From NCBI GenBank assembly GCA_018268995.1, contig JAFDVL010000042.1, positions 58,604-120,820 on the forward strand: a stretch of DNA of 62,217 nt, in the 5' to 3' direction. This document shows, one piece after another, positions 36,772 to 44,967 of the stretch. Within the stretch, counting starts at the first letter, position 1. The number at the start of each line of letters is the position of its first letter. The notes under the pieces are model-generated. The model made no database searches, was not told the DNA's origin, and was given only the letters and a program-made list of their open reading frames with translations. The DNA comes from Acidobacteriota bacterium. GTDB lineage: Bacteria > Acidobacteriota > Blastocatellia > RBC074. The position numbers were made by a program, and so were the translations under genes.

Positions 36772-37185
36772 TTATGGCTCAACGCCAAAGCTCGGCTTGC
36801 GGGTGCTGGTCTTGCGATATGCGCCGGTCGCGGTGACGTGTTTGCCGAAGCCGCATTCGCCGTCTTGCGTAACAATCAAGCGCTTGCCTGTGAATTGCAA
36901 TTTAATCGTGCAGCGGTTGTCCATTGCTTCTGGCACAAGCGTCGCGGTGTCGCCTTCGATCTCAGCAATGCCGCGCGCTTCGCCGAGATTCGCTATCGGC
37001 CCCGCAGGTGTGTTGTACTCGTAGTAGCCGTAGAATTCAACACGCAACTGCTGTTTCCCCAGCGCCCAAACGCGAATGATTCCACGCTTGCTGCCCCACG
37101 TGCCATTGACCTGCGAGGCTGTAACGACAGGGCTTTGGAGCGATGGTGCGATAGCAATGAAGAGCGCGAGAATAGTCGTTTTCAT
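36772..37185 (-). CDS. small secreted protein of unknown function
   Basis: Exported protein of 137 residues with signal peptide (MKTTILALFIAIAPSLQ). The mature part begins VNGTWGSKRGIIRVW and is a single beta-rich domain with a Cys pair (DNRCTIKL, GECGFGKH) that may be a disulfide; it resembles lipocalin-like or MliC-type small domains only in general shape. The ATG overlaps the stop of the DUF1772 gene as ATGA, so translation is coupled, and GAGG lies 4 nt upstream. The kinase gene begins 17 nt after its stop. Function unknown. Confidence 0.75.
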   Translation of the reverse strand: MKTTILALFIAIAPSLQSPVVTASQVNGTWGSKRGIIRVWALGKQQLRVEFYGYYEYNTPAGPIANLGEARGIAEIEGDTATLVPEAMDNRCTIKLQFTGKRLIVTQDGECGFGKHVTATGAYRKTSTRKPSFGVEP

Positions 37186-37688
37186 AAGACCTCTGCGCCT
37201 TGTTGGGGCGATTCTCCTGACAGATTGAAGGCACGCAATCCCGCTAACCAACTGCCAATCAACAATACCCACCGCCCCCAATGCCAGGTCTTGAACTGAT
37301 GCACCAATCGCACAATCTCTTCCCCGCTCAGCCCTGCCCCCTGCGCCCCCTCCGTTTTTTGCAGGATAGGAAAGAAGAAGGTGAACGTCGCAATCACAAC
37401 GATGAGTCCGCATAGCCCCGCCACCCATGCCCATTTTCGTTGTTGTTGCGGCATCCACCGCGACACCAGCAATAATGCCAGCGAGAACAAAGCATAGAGC
37501 GGTGTGGCAACAGCAAAGAACTTGCTCTGCACAGTGCCATACGGCCATTGCCGAACCGATTCCGGCAGCGCGTGCGACCAGAGCGGCGTCAGTACCGCGC
37601 CTTCAAAGATGCTGCCGCCCGTCAGCAGTCCCGCCGACAAGACAAAGCCCCAGAGAACGATTTGCGTAACGATTTTGCGTTTCTGCAT
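37182..37688 (-). CDS. DUF1772 / anthrone-oxygenase-like membrane protein
   Basis: Integral membrane protein of 168 residues with four predicted helices (about 8-30, 56-76, 88-108, 140-155). The conserved pattern of the family is visible: a helix with GGSIFEGAVLTPLW, the FFFPIL segment, and a late WHWGRW. Fungal relatives act in anthrone oxidation, but most bacterial ones have unknown roles. AGGAG lies about 10 nt before the ATG. It is coupled to a small secreted gene by a 4-nt overlap. Confidence 0.72.
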   Translation of the reverse strand: MQKRKIVTQIVLWGFVLSAGLLTGGSIFEGAVLTPLWSHALPESVRQWPYGTVQSKFFAVATPLYALFSLALLLVSRWMPQQQRKWAWVAGLCGLIVVIATFTFFFPILQKTEGAQGAGLSGEEIVRLVHQFKTWHWGRWVLLIGSWLAGLRAFNLSGESPQQGAEVL

Positions 37689-37730
37689 ATTCTTTTCAAC
37701 TCCTTGTTCAATCTCATCCTGGCTTCGAAC

Positions 37731-39410
37731 CTACAGCTTCACTGTCAGTTCGACGTTGCAATTGCTGCCCAGCGTCAACGTGTCGCCGTCTTTGAGTTCG
37801 GCTTCACTGATGCGGTGATTCATTTCGTGATTGAGATACGTGCCGTTCGTGGAATTATTATCACGCGCAATGAATTTACCATTCGCAAAGCCGAGCCAGA
37901 GGTGTTGCCCTGACACCTGTGTTTCGGCGATGACGATTTGCGCGCGTGCTTGATCGCGTCCGAGCGTGACATTGTCTTTCACACTGAATTCTTGCCCTTT
38001 CAGTGGCCCGGCAGTGAAGACCAATTTCGCTTGCGGCACTTTGACGGGCGCGACAATTGTGGGCGCACTGAAAACTTCCGTCGCTCTGACGGGCGCGAAC
38101 GATTCAGTCTTCGGTGCAAATGACGGCACGGTCGTCGCAGGAACAGGTTGCGGCGCAGACATCGGTTGACGCGGCGTGGGCAATGGCTGCGACGTTGGCG
38201 TTGGAGCGTGTCGTCGCTTCGAGCGGCTGTGCAAGAACCAAACCAAACCAATAATGCCGCACAAGGGGACAACCAAAATGCCGCCGATAATCAACAACGC
38301 GAGCGGGCCTTCGACGCTGAAATTCCAGCCGCTGGATTTGTCTTCGCCTTTGGCAATGCGTTCTTGTGCTTCGGTAATGAGCCGGGTGGCTTCGCTGTGA
38401 TCGGTGAACAACGCGGTCACGCCTTGAAAGCTTTCTTTCGCTTTCGTGAATTCGCTTTTCCAATAATGATCGAGGCCGGTGCGCCAGAGCTTGTCAATCG
38501 GGCTGGCGGCGTATTCGGTTCCGGCTTGCCGCACGAATTCCGAGGCCGTGTTGATCGGCACGAGGAAGTTGAAGCCTTGCACTTCCTGTCCATTCACGGT
38601 GTTGCCGCGAAAGGTCAGGATGCCGATGACTTCGCCTTTTTCGTTGATCGCGGGGCCGCCGGAATTGCCGTGTGTGGTGCTGGTGTTGGTTTGCAAAATC
38701 GGCGCGCCGTCGGTCGAAGTTTTCTTCGCCGAAATCTTGCCGTCATTCGTGGTTGGTTCGAGTTGCGATTTCGCATCCAACGCTTCGGAATCGGCTGCGC
38801 CGGGATAGCCAATGACCCAGATTTGATCGCCGACTTGCGTTTGTTCGGAATTGCCGAGCTTCAATGTCGGCGCGTTTTTGATTTCGATCTTGAGCACGGC
38901 CACATCTTTGCCCGTCGTCAAATCTTTGCCCGCGCCGATGGGTGCGCCGAACGATTTGATCTCGAACGGATACTTGCTGCCGCTTTGCAAAAACACATAG
39001 TTGATGCGTTTGAATTCGACGAGTTGCGCTTCCTGTCCCAAGGCTTCCATCGCTTCGCTGACAGTGGATTCATTGACAGGCTGACCGATGGCTTGCAGCA
39101 CTTGCACGGCGAGGTTTTGCAGCAGCGTCCGTTTGCCCGCGTCGTCGCCTTGCTTGATGTCATCCACAACGTGCGCATTCGTGACGATGTAGCCGTTCGG
39201 GTTGATGATGAAGCCGGAGCCGCTGCCGACTTGCATCGTATCGAATTGCCGATCCTTGAAAACCCAGCGTCCGACGTAGCCCGAAAGAATGCGCACGACG
39301 GCAGGTTTACTGAGCATATGCAGTTGGTTGGTCGTGTTGGGTTGTTTCTGTTGCGCGAAACTGGCGACGGTTAAAAGCCCAAGAATGACAAGAGACTTAG
39401 CGTGTTTCAT
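37731..39410 (-). CDS. transmembrane trypsin-like protease with cytoplasmic FHA domain
   Basis: Protein of 559 residues joining an extracytoplasmic protease to an intracellular phosphopeptide reader. A signal peptide is followed by a DegP/HtrA-like trypsin domain (about 30-310) with His in VTNAHVVDD, Asp in KDVAVLKIE and Ser in HGNSGGPAI. A TPR-like segment, a transmembrane helix (about 373-395), a Pro/Thr-rich linker and a C-terminal FHA domain (GRDQARAQIVI, NNSTNGTYLNHE) follow. FHA domains bind phosphothreonine, and a membrane Ser/Thr kinase is encoded in the same run of genes, so kinase activity inside could control the protease outside. GGAGG stands 4 nt before the ATG. The protease lacks PDZ domains, unlike HtrA. 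Confidence 0.93.
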   Translation of the reverse strand: MKHAKSLVILGLLTVASFAQQKQPNTTNQLHMLSKPAVVRILSGYVGRWVFKDRQFDTMQVGSGSGFIINPNGYIVTNAHVVDDIKQGDDAGKRTLLQNLAVQVLQAIGQPVNESTVSEAMEALGQEAQLVEFKRINYVFLQSGSKYPFEIKSFGAPIGAGKDLTTGKDVAVLKIEIKNAPTLKLGNSEQTQVGDQIWVIGYPGAADSEALDAKSQLEPTTNDGKISAKKTSTDGAPILQTNTSTTHGNSGGPAINEKGEVIGILTFRGNTVNGQEVQGFNFLVPINTASEFVRQAGTEYAASPIDKLWRTGLDHYWKSEFTKAKESFQGVTALFTDHSEATRLITEAQERIAKGEDKSSGWNFSVEGPLALLIIGGILVVPLCGIIGLVWFLHSRSKRRHAPTPTSQPLPTPRQPMSAPQPVPATTVPSFAPKTESFAPVRATEVFSAPTIVAPVKVPQAKLVFTAGPLKGQEFSVKDNVTLGRDQARAQIVIAETQVSGQHLWLGFANGKFIARDNNSTNGTYLNHEMNHRISEAELKDGDTLTLGSNCNVELTVKL

Positions 39411-39430
39411 AGAACCTCCGTGTTGATGTT

Positions 39431-39452
39431 GCGCAAACTGTCAGCTTGCGGG
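39431..39452. repeat. half copy of palindromic repeat
   Basis: GCGCAAACTGTCAGCTTGCG is a single hairpin closely matching one arm of the inverted pair at 28497-28574. It lies in the 54-bp gap before the protease gene, with no partner arm nearby. Confidence 0.55.
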
Positions 39453-39464
39453 GCGGATGTGGGA

Positions 39465-39986
39465 TTAGCGCACGTTCGTTTTGCGCGTGATGATGGTGCG
39501 ATTTTTATTGCTTCCGGTGGGTGGTGCGCTGGCGAAGGACACGGCCAGAATGCGGTCGTTCCAATGATTGTTGCCGTGAGGGCGATGCAATTGCGCTAAG
39601 TCCGAAATCACTGCCGGGCCTTCGACCCAGAGCTGATCGTCACTTTCCTTAAAGCTTTTGCCTTCCCAGAACACGACCCACCCTGTGGAATTCACTTTCA
39701 GGCTGGAGACTTTGCCGTGTTGTCCGTTTTCTGTTGTGCCCAACGGCGCAGGCAGGACAGGCAAATTCTCATTCACTGTCAGCGATTCGCCTTTGTAATT
39801 CGCCTCACCCCACATCATCACTTTGGGCGGTGCGGGCTTGGCGGCAACTGGCTTTGGTTTTGGAGCGGCGCTTTTGGTGGCAGTTTTCTTCACCGGATGA
39901 TTAATTAGCCCACCCTGCGCCGACAGGCTGGAAAGAAACAAAGCGAAGAGACAAAACAAATAAATCGTTTTCACACACAACTTCAT
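39465..39986 (-). CDS. secreted protein with beta/gamma-crystallin-like domain
   Basis: Exported protein of 173 residues. Signal peptide, then a Lys/Ala/Pro-rich linker (about 32-55), then a domain with the pattern VMMWGEANYKGESLTV, KVSSLKVNSTGWVVFWEGKSF, NDRILAVSF. This repeats the beta/gamma-crystallin theme of an aromatic-rich strand, a Ser-Ser-Leu-Lys-Val turn and a final DRI-type strand. Bacterial crystallin modules often bind calcium, but the usual N/D-N/D-x-x-S/T-S site is only partly visible here (GKVSS). AGGAG lies 8 nt before the ATG. It is the first gene of the minus-strand cluster that includes the FHA protease and membrane kinase. Confidence 0.7.
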   Translation of the reverse strand: MKLCVKTIYLFCLFALFLSSLSAQGGLINHPVKKTATKSAAPKPKPVAAKPAPPKVMMWGEANYKGESLTVNENLPVLPAPLGTTENGQHGKVSSLKVNSTGWVVFWEGKSFKESDDQLWVEGPAVISDLAQLHRPHGNNHWNDRILAVSFASAPPTGSNKNRTIITRKTNVR

Positions 39987-40128
39987 AGGGAATCTCCTTT
40001 TTACTTTTCGGTTAAATTTGCCTGCGAGGTGCTTTTCTTTACCTCACAGAACCCATGCGGAATCGAAAAGCGAAAAGGCTCACACGAAGTATTTTTTTGT
40101 GATAAAAATTTGGGACGGGAATCTGACT

Positions 40129-40449
40129 ATGAGCATTTTTGAGAAAATCGCAGAAAACAAAATTAGGGAAGCTATTGAAAATGGCGACTTCGAGCGCCTT
40201 GGCAACAAAGGACAGCCGCTGCACCTGGATGAATACTTCGCCACGCCGGAAGATTTTCGGGTGGGGCATTCGGTGCTGAAAAGCGCGAACGTTTTACCGA
40301 CTGAGATTGAATTGATTCGTGAAGTTGGCTGGCTCAATCAACAAATCGAACGATGTGAAGATGAAGAAGAAAGGCGACGGCTCAAAAAAAACCGCGATGA
40401 AAAACAGCTTCAATTGCGCATCACGCTGGAACGCAACAAACGAAAATAA
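40129..40449 (+). CDS. DnaJC28-like (DUF1992) protein
   Basis: Small soluble protein of 106 residues. The signature FEKIAENKIREAIENGDFERL, GNKGQPLHLDEYF and a C-terminal charged helix (RRRLKKNRDEKQLQLRITLER) match DUF1992, found alone in bacteria and in human DNAJC28. Despite the name there is no J-domain. ATG 40129 is the family start, with GGGA about 9 nt upstream; the reading frame extends upstream but those residues are not family-like. It is a lone plus-strand gene between two minus-strand clusters. Its exact function is unknown. Confidence 0.9.
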   Translation: MSIFEKIAENKIREAIENGDFERLGNKGQPLHLDEYFATPEDFRVGHSVLKSANVLPTEIELIREVGWLNQQIERCEDEEERRRLKKNRDEKQLQLRITLERNKRK

Positions 40450-40460
40450 TCGGTGTTGTT

Positions 40461-41234
40461 TTAGTGATTGAGGTCAGCAAAGCTGAAATTCAGGAGGGGA
40501 TACTGCTGCCAATCTTTATAATCGAAATGCCACCACTCATATTCATTGACACGAAAACCTTCGGCTTCCATTGCAGCGCGGAGCAAATCGCGCGTGCGGC
40601 GTTGCGCTTCAGTGCCGCCTTTGTAAGTCGGATAAGACCGTTCCGTCATTTCATCATACGCGCCCGTCATTGGCACTTCCTGGCCAGTTTTCAAATCGTA
40701 CAAAGATAAGTCCACAGCGCAGCCACGATTATGCTTCGAGCCTTTGCGCGGATCAGCGACAAAGTTGTGCTGCTCACCGCTGGTCACATCCCAAAACAAC
40801 TTCGTGATCGCCCACGGACGATAGCCATCAAAAATCAGCAGGCCATAGCCTTGTTTCTGAAGTTTGGCGCTCGCGCGTTTGAGCGCTTCGGCAGCGGGCT
40901 TTTGCAGGAAAGCGCGGGCTTCGGTGTAAAGCGGACGTCCGACAAAGTTGTTCGCGGTGGCATATCGAATATCAAGTTTAATGGTTGGATCAAGTTTGAT
41001 GAGTTCGATCAATTCAGGCTGGCGGAAATTGCCTTGCTCAACCGGAGGCGTGTCGGTTGTTGTTGGAGGCGGTGACGGAGGTAAGTTCGTCGGCGAAGCA
41101 GGAACCGAACTAACAGCGGGAGCCGTTTCGCGGGCCTTGCAACTGGATTGCAATTGCGAAATGGCGAACAAGGCAGCGACAAACAAAACCAGGAGCAAAT
41201 GGCTAAAGGAACACCAACGACGAGGCTGGAGCAT
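40461..41234 (-). CDS. D-alanyl-D-alanine dipeptidase, VanX/DdpX family
   Basis: Zinc dipeptidase of 257 residues that would cleave D-Ala-D-Ala. An N-terminal hydrophobic anchor or signal peptide (about 10-28, with a Cys at 32 that could be lipidated, though the lipobox is poor) and a Pro/Thr-rich linker precede the catalytic domain. Zinc ligands are seen in SKHNRGCAVDLSL (His and Asp) and EWWHFDY (catalytic Glu, His); the Arg in FDGYRPW completes the site. Export suggests a role in cell-wall peptide turnover rather than in vancomycin resistance, since no vanH/vanA-like genes are nearby. It follows cysA by 15 nt on the same strand. Confidence 0.92.
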   Translation of the reverse strand: MLQPRRWCSFSHLLLVLFVAALFAISQLQSSCKARETAPAVSSVPASPTNLPPSPPPTTTDTPPVEQGNFRQPELIELIKLDPTIKLDIRYATANNFVGRPLYTEARAFLQKPAAEALKRASAKLQKQGYGLLIFDGYRPWAITKLFWDVTSGEQHNFVADPRKGSKHNRGCAVDLSLYDLKTGQEVPMTGAYDEMTERSYPTYKGGTEAQRRTRDLLRAAMEAEGFRVNEYEWWHFDYKDWQQYPLLNFSFADLNH

Positions 41235-41249
41235 ATCGCCTGAACTCCT

Positions 41250-42458
41250 TTAGCATTCGCCGCGCAAAAGCTTGTGCGACTTCAAGCTGATCGAAACGCG
41301 ATCTCCGGGCGAGAGGCGAATGCGGCGCGCGTCCCATTTTGTGCGCAGCGCTTTAATGAAAAACTCTTTGCCCTTTGGCTCACTGATTGAGGTGACCAGT
41401 TGCGGGCGCGACGGTCTAAGCTGTGTATTCAGCAAGCGGATGGTCACGGCCTCAGTTGCCCCAGTAAATTTAACTTCGGTTACTTCGCCTTCGCCTAAGT
41501 GGTACGGCGATTCTGCAACGCCAACTATCGTGCTGAGCAGAACGTCTTCGGGGCGGAAGATAATTTTGACGCGCTCGCCATCCGTAATGTGAATATCAAA
41601 CGCCTCGTGCGGTGGAACCACGTAATAGCCACTGTCCAGGCAAATCAAACCATCCTGCCACTCGCCCTTCAGCACGTTTGCCGCACCAAGGAATGTGGCC
41701 ACAAATTCGGTTTGCGGATCGTTGTAAATTTCCTGCGGAGTTCCAATCTGCTCCAGACGACCTTTGTTGAGAATGGCAATATGATCGCCTAATTCCATCG
41801 CCTCTTCCTGATCGTGTGTGATGAACAGAGCAGGCACTCGAAGCTTACGCAACAGTTGGCGAATTTCACGGCGTAAGCCGACGCGCGTATGCGGATCAAG
41901 TGCGCTGAAGGATTCATCAAAAAGCAGGACTTCCGGCTCGTAGGCCAAAGCGCGGGCGATGGCGACACGCTGTTGTTGTCCGCCGGAAATATGGCGCGGC
42001 TTTTTATTGCGCTGTTCGCCTAAGCCAATCATCTCCAGTAAACGATCCACAACTTCCAACCGCTTGCGAGAGGAAACGCCGCGAATTTTCAGTCCAAAGG
42101 CAATATTTTCGGCGACGGTCATTTCAGGAAACAGCGCATAGTTTTGAAAGATCACACCGACGTTGCGATCACGGGCACGAAGGTTTTCAATTTCGCGTTC
42201 GTGCAGGATGACTTCCCCGCTGTCAGGCTGTTCAAGTCCGGCAATAATCCGTAAGGTTGTACTCTTCCCGCTGCCCGAAGGGCCAAGTAAGACCAGGCTT
42301 TCGCCCTCCGCCACATTGAAGCTGACGTCGTTCAGCACCATTTCATTGCCAAATCGCTTGGTCAGATTCCGCACACTCAGTGCGGGTTGCGCATCAGTGC
42401 TACGTTGTGCAAAGGCTTGCGTGTCTGGAAATAAAGTCATTACCATTGGTCTTGCCAT
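41250..42458 (-). CDS. cysA: sulfate ABC transporter ATP-binding protein
   Basis: ATPase of 402 residues driving sulfate/thiosulfate import. Walker A GPSGSGKST, Q-loop FQNYALFPEMT, signature ISGGQQQR, Walker B VLLFDESFSALD and switch His in FITHDQEEAM are all intact. The C-terminal regulatory domain (about 270-400) is the TOBE/OB type seen in CysA/PotA proteins. ATG 42458 has GAGG 6 nt upstream and is preferred to a start 24 codons earlier. It follows the permease gene and shares strand and spacing with sbp. Molybdate or another oxyanion is possible in principle, but neighbouring sulfate reduction genes favour sulfate. Confidence 0.92.
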   Translation of the reverse strand: MARPMVMTLFPDTQAFAQRSTDAQPALSVRNLTKRFGNEMVLNDVSFNVAEGESLVLLGPSGSGKSTTLRIIAGLEQPDSGEVILHEREIENLRARDRNVGVIFQNYALFPEMTVAENIAFGLKIRGVSSRKRLEVVDRLLEMIGLGEQRNKKPRHISGGQQQRVAIARALAYEPEVLLFDESFSALDPHTRVGLRREIRQLLRKLRVPALFITHDQEEAMELGDHIAILNKGRLEQIGTPQEIYNDPQTEFVATFLGAANVLKGEWQDGLICLDSGYYVVPPHEAFDIHITDGERVKIIFRPEDVLLSTIVGVAESPYHLGEGEVTEVKFTGATEAVTIRLLNTQLRPSRPQLVTSISEPKGKEFFIKALRTKWDARRIRLSPGDRVSISLKSHKLLRGEC

Positions 42459-42512
42459 GAGAAGCCTCGCTTTCCAAAGCGAGTTTCGTGTTTCGTAGAA
42501 TAGCGCTAAAGC

Positions 42513-42540
42513 TCGAAACTCAAAACTCAAGACTCGAGAC
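42513..42540. repeat. 7-bp tandem repeat between permease and cysA
   Basis: Four heptamers TCGAAAC, TCAAAAC, TCAAGAC, TCGAGAC stand head to tail in the gap between the permease gene and cysA. Similar short-period repeats occur at 30485 and 47103. Confidence 0.65.
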
Positions 42541-43383
42541 TTACCGTTCGAGTCTTTTTCTAAAAATCATGATCAGCGAAAAGATTGCAAAAGAGATGAT
42601 TGCCAGGACGATTGCAATCGCATTCGCGGCTTCGACATCACCATCGTTGTAGCGGGCGTAAATGTAGAGCGGGGCCGTCTGTGTCTTCATCATCATATTC
42701 CCGCTCACCATAATCGTCGAACCAAACTCGCCGATAGAACGGGCAAAGGTCAACAAAGCGCCAGTGATAAGGGCGCTACGCAAGCTGGGCAACACGACAT
42801 AACGAAATGTTTGCCAACGGGAAGCTCCCATCGTTTCGGCAGCATCTTCTAAATTTGTATCGAAATTTTCCATCGCGGGCTTGATCGTTCCAAACGCCAG
42901 TGGGAACGTCACAAAAATATTCGCCAGAATAATTGCCGCCGTCGTAAACATGATTTGCCAATCCGTGTCTTCTAGAAATCGCCCCAACAAGCCGAATGGC
43001 CCCCAAAGTAGGAGCAAGGCGAACCCGGCAACAGCCGTCGGAATCGCAGTCGGCAGGCTGATAATAATCATTAAGGCGGAATCACCTCGAAACTCGTACT
43101 TCGTCATTACCCAGGCAGCGATCAAACCGAAAATCACATTGCAAACCGTGGCGACAGTGCTGGTAATCAAGCTTAATTTGAGTGAAAAAATTGCTGCCGG
43201 ATTGACCAGCGCTTCCCAAAAATGAATTGGCCCTTTGCTGAACCCAAAAATAAAAATCGAAAGCAGCGGCATGATGACCAAGGGCATCATCGCCAGCACA
43301 ACCAGACTAATGCCTGCTGGCTTTGCCACATCAAAATGGCGCTTCTTTTTGACCGATGAATTTTGGTATGCAACTGCGTTCAT
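42541..43383 (-). CDS. sulfate ABC transporter permease
   Basis: Membrane protein of 280 residues with six predicted helices. The ABC-permease EAA-like loop reads NLEDAAETMGASRWQTFRYVVLPSL, and the family motif IGEFGSTIMVSGN is seen in both CysT and CysW. Length fits one half of a CysTW pair, but only a single permease gene lies in this operon, so it may work as a homodimer or its partner is encoded elsewhere. AGG stands 5 nt before the ATG. A 7-bp tandem repeat separates it from cysA. The N-terminal extension VKKKRHFDV is cytoplasmic. Confidence 0.9.
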   Translation of the reverse strand: MNAVAYQNSSVKKKRHFDVAKPAGISLVVLAMMPLVIMPLLSIFIFGFSKGPIHFWEALVNPAAIFSLKLSLITSTVATVCNVIFGLIAAWVMTKYEFRGDSALMIIISLPTAIPTAVAGFALLLLWGPFGLLGRFLEDTDWQIMFTTAAIILANIFVTFPLAFGTIKPAMENFDTNLEDAAETMGASRWQTFRYVVLPSLRSALITGALLTFARSIGEFGSTIMVSGNMMMKTQTAPLYIYARYNDGDVEAANAIAIVLAIISFAIFSLIMIFRKRLER

Positions 43384-43437
43384 AAAAACCTGATTTGTCG
43401 AATCAATCGCGAGAGCGGGTTTGAGGACGTTACCGTC

Positions 43438-44460
43438 TTACCTCATTGCTTGCACCTTGTACTTCCATACGTTTTCGATAATTTGGGGATAAGCATTTTG
43501 CCAGCCCCCGAAATCCTCAACGGTAAAGGGCAGCTCCACTTTCCCGAATTTAGCTTCCACGTCATTCATCATCTCATCCGTGATGCCGCGAAAATGATGC
43601 TTGACGAAAGCTTTCTGCGCCTCTTCGCTCCACAGATACTTAATAAAAGCGTCCACCAATTCTCGTTTGGCCTGTGGCATTCGGCGATCAATCATCACGA
43701 TGGTATGATCCGTAAAAATGGTGGCCCGCGGGATGATGATTTCGACGGGCGTTTTTCGATCCTTCATCTGCAAAGCTTCCAGCTCATACGTGATCAACGC
43801 ATCGCCAAAGCCGGATTCAAATTGCGTCCGCGCCTGTCGCGCTGATTCGGGCGTCGCAATGACATTTTTCCAAACACCAAATAACAAATTGTAGGCTTTC
43901 TGTTCATCCCGTTTGCCAGTTTCCTTTTCAGACTTTACTAACTCAGAACAGTAAATTGCGAGCAGTGACCATTGCGCTCCACCAGACGAAATAGGATCGG
44001 GGTGAATCAGCTTGATCCCAGGTTGTGCCAGATCGGGGAAATCCTTAATTTTTTTCGGATTTCCCTTGCGCACGACGATCACTATTGGTGATTGGTTAAT
44101 GATTCCTTCGTATGGGAAAGCGTGCCAATCTGTTTTTGTCGCACCAAAGGTTCGCAACCGTCGTGCATTTCGCTCAATCGCGACTATCGCCACATCTGCC
44201 GGAACGCCGGAAATAATCTGATTCGTCACCATTTCAGACCCGGCAAACGAAGCCGAAAATTTCACCTGTTGCCCAGTGTGTGAAGCCCATTCCTTTTGAA
44301 AAGCTGGAAAGATGTCTTTTTCCAGCGGTTCTTTCATAACAGAAAAGGCGTAAACCGTGATGGTATCCAGAGCCGCCGCATCTTTTGGGCGACGACACGC
44401 ACTACTTTCAAAGAACAACAGCAGAACCACAGTGCTGACGATGATTTTCTGTATACTCAT
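43438..44460 (-). CDS. sbp: sulfate-binding protein of ABC transporter
   Basis: Extracytoplasmic binding protein of 340 residues. After a hydrophobic signal segment with SSAC that may be a lipoprotein site, the family signatures TVYAFSVMKEPLEKDIFPAFQ, FSASFAGSEMVTNQIISG, ADVAIVAIE, NPKKIKDFPDL, HPDPISSGGAQWSLLAIY and FGDALITYELEAL are present. Conserved Ser/Gly residues at the start of these helices bind the oxyanion. ATG 44460 is chosen over TTG/ATG starts upstream because it begins the signal peptide. It is the first gene of the sbp-permease-cysA-vanX run and has a leader of several hundred bases. Confidence 0.93.
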   Translation of the reverse strand: MSIQKIIVSTVVLLLFFESSACRRPKDAAALDTITVYAFSVMKEPLEKDIFPAFQKEWASHTGQQVKFSASFAGSEMVTNQIISGVPADVAIVAIERNARRLRTFGATKTDWHAFPYEGIINQSPIVIVVRKGNPKKIKDFPDLAQPGIKLIHPDPISSGGAQWSLLAIYCSELVKSEKETGKRDEQKAYNLLFGVWKNVIATPESARQARTQFESGFGDALITYELEALQMKDRKTPVEIIIPRATIFTDHTIVMIDRRMPQAKRELVDAFIKYLWSEEAQKAFVKHHFRGITDEMMNDVEAKFGKVELPFTVEDFGGWQNAYPQIIENVWKYKVQAMR

Positions 44461-44967
44461 AAACAGCATCTGTTTGAGCCAACGCCCACCATCGGTTGCC
44501 ATTCAAGCAAAGTGAATACCAGAACCTGGAAATGCTTTTTCGGGGATGCTGTTTTTCGTCATCCACGCGTGTGAGGGTTCAACTGGGAAAGGCAAAGATA
44601 AAAGTTAATCAACCAATTAGCCAAGAATCACCACAAGAGTTATTACAGAATTTGATAAGGTCAAAGGAGAGGCGCTAAATTCATAGCAAAAAACCAAGTA
44701 TAAGTTCTTCCCAGTTAGCTCGTATGCTGTAACCTGATACTGCGTCAGGCTTTGTCACTACAATCTTCTAAAAAACTCGCGGGGAATATAGCAGAAAGTC
44801 TGACGAAAGCCAATTCGAGAAGCAGGTGACTTTTAGCTTTTAGCCGTAATGACAAATCAGGTTGGAAAACTCACCTAGCGACACATTATCGGCTCAATAA
44901 CACAAGCGAATGAATTTGCTCCTACGTGAGGGCCTCCCTGTTTTGTCAAGACAGTTAACGGCTTGGC
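44461..44967 (-). promoter_or_regulatory. leader region and probable promoter of the sulfate uptake operon
   Basis: On the minus strand, TTGGCT (44808-44813) and TATATT (44785-44790) stand 17 bp apart, a good sigma70-type promoter. The start would be near 44778, leaving a leader of about 320 nt before sbp. I recognise no riboswitch class in it. One short hairpin, CCTGA-CGCAGTA-TCAGG, is present. The region contains no Cys-rich reading frame and no gene. The rest, up to the end of cysH, is featureless to me. Confidence 0.5.

Noticed and set aside
37185..37548. N-terminal extension of the small secreted protein to 258 residues
   Set aside because: The extension overlaps the DUF1772 gene in another frame; the signal peptide begins at ATG 37185.
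38148..39374. 408-codon open frame on the plus strand
   Set aside because: It is the antisense shadow of the FHA protease gene; no signal, domain or ribosome site, and the minus-strand protein has a full catalytic triad.
40461..41234. Vancomycin-resistance vanX
   Set aside because: No vanH, vanA or vanRS neighbours; the exported N-terminus and linkage to sulfate uptake fit cell-wall turnover better.
44461..44778. A second polycysteine leader before the sulfate uptake operon
   Set aside because: No run of TGT/TGC codons or credible small ORF exists in this leader.
44461..44967. SAM or other sulfur-related riboswitch before sbp
   Set aside because: I found no match to the conserved core of SAM-I, SAM-II or SAH classes, only a short hairpin and a promoter.
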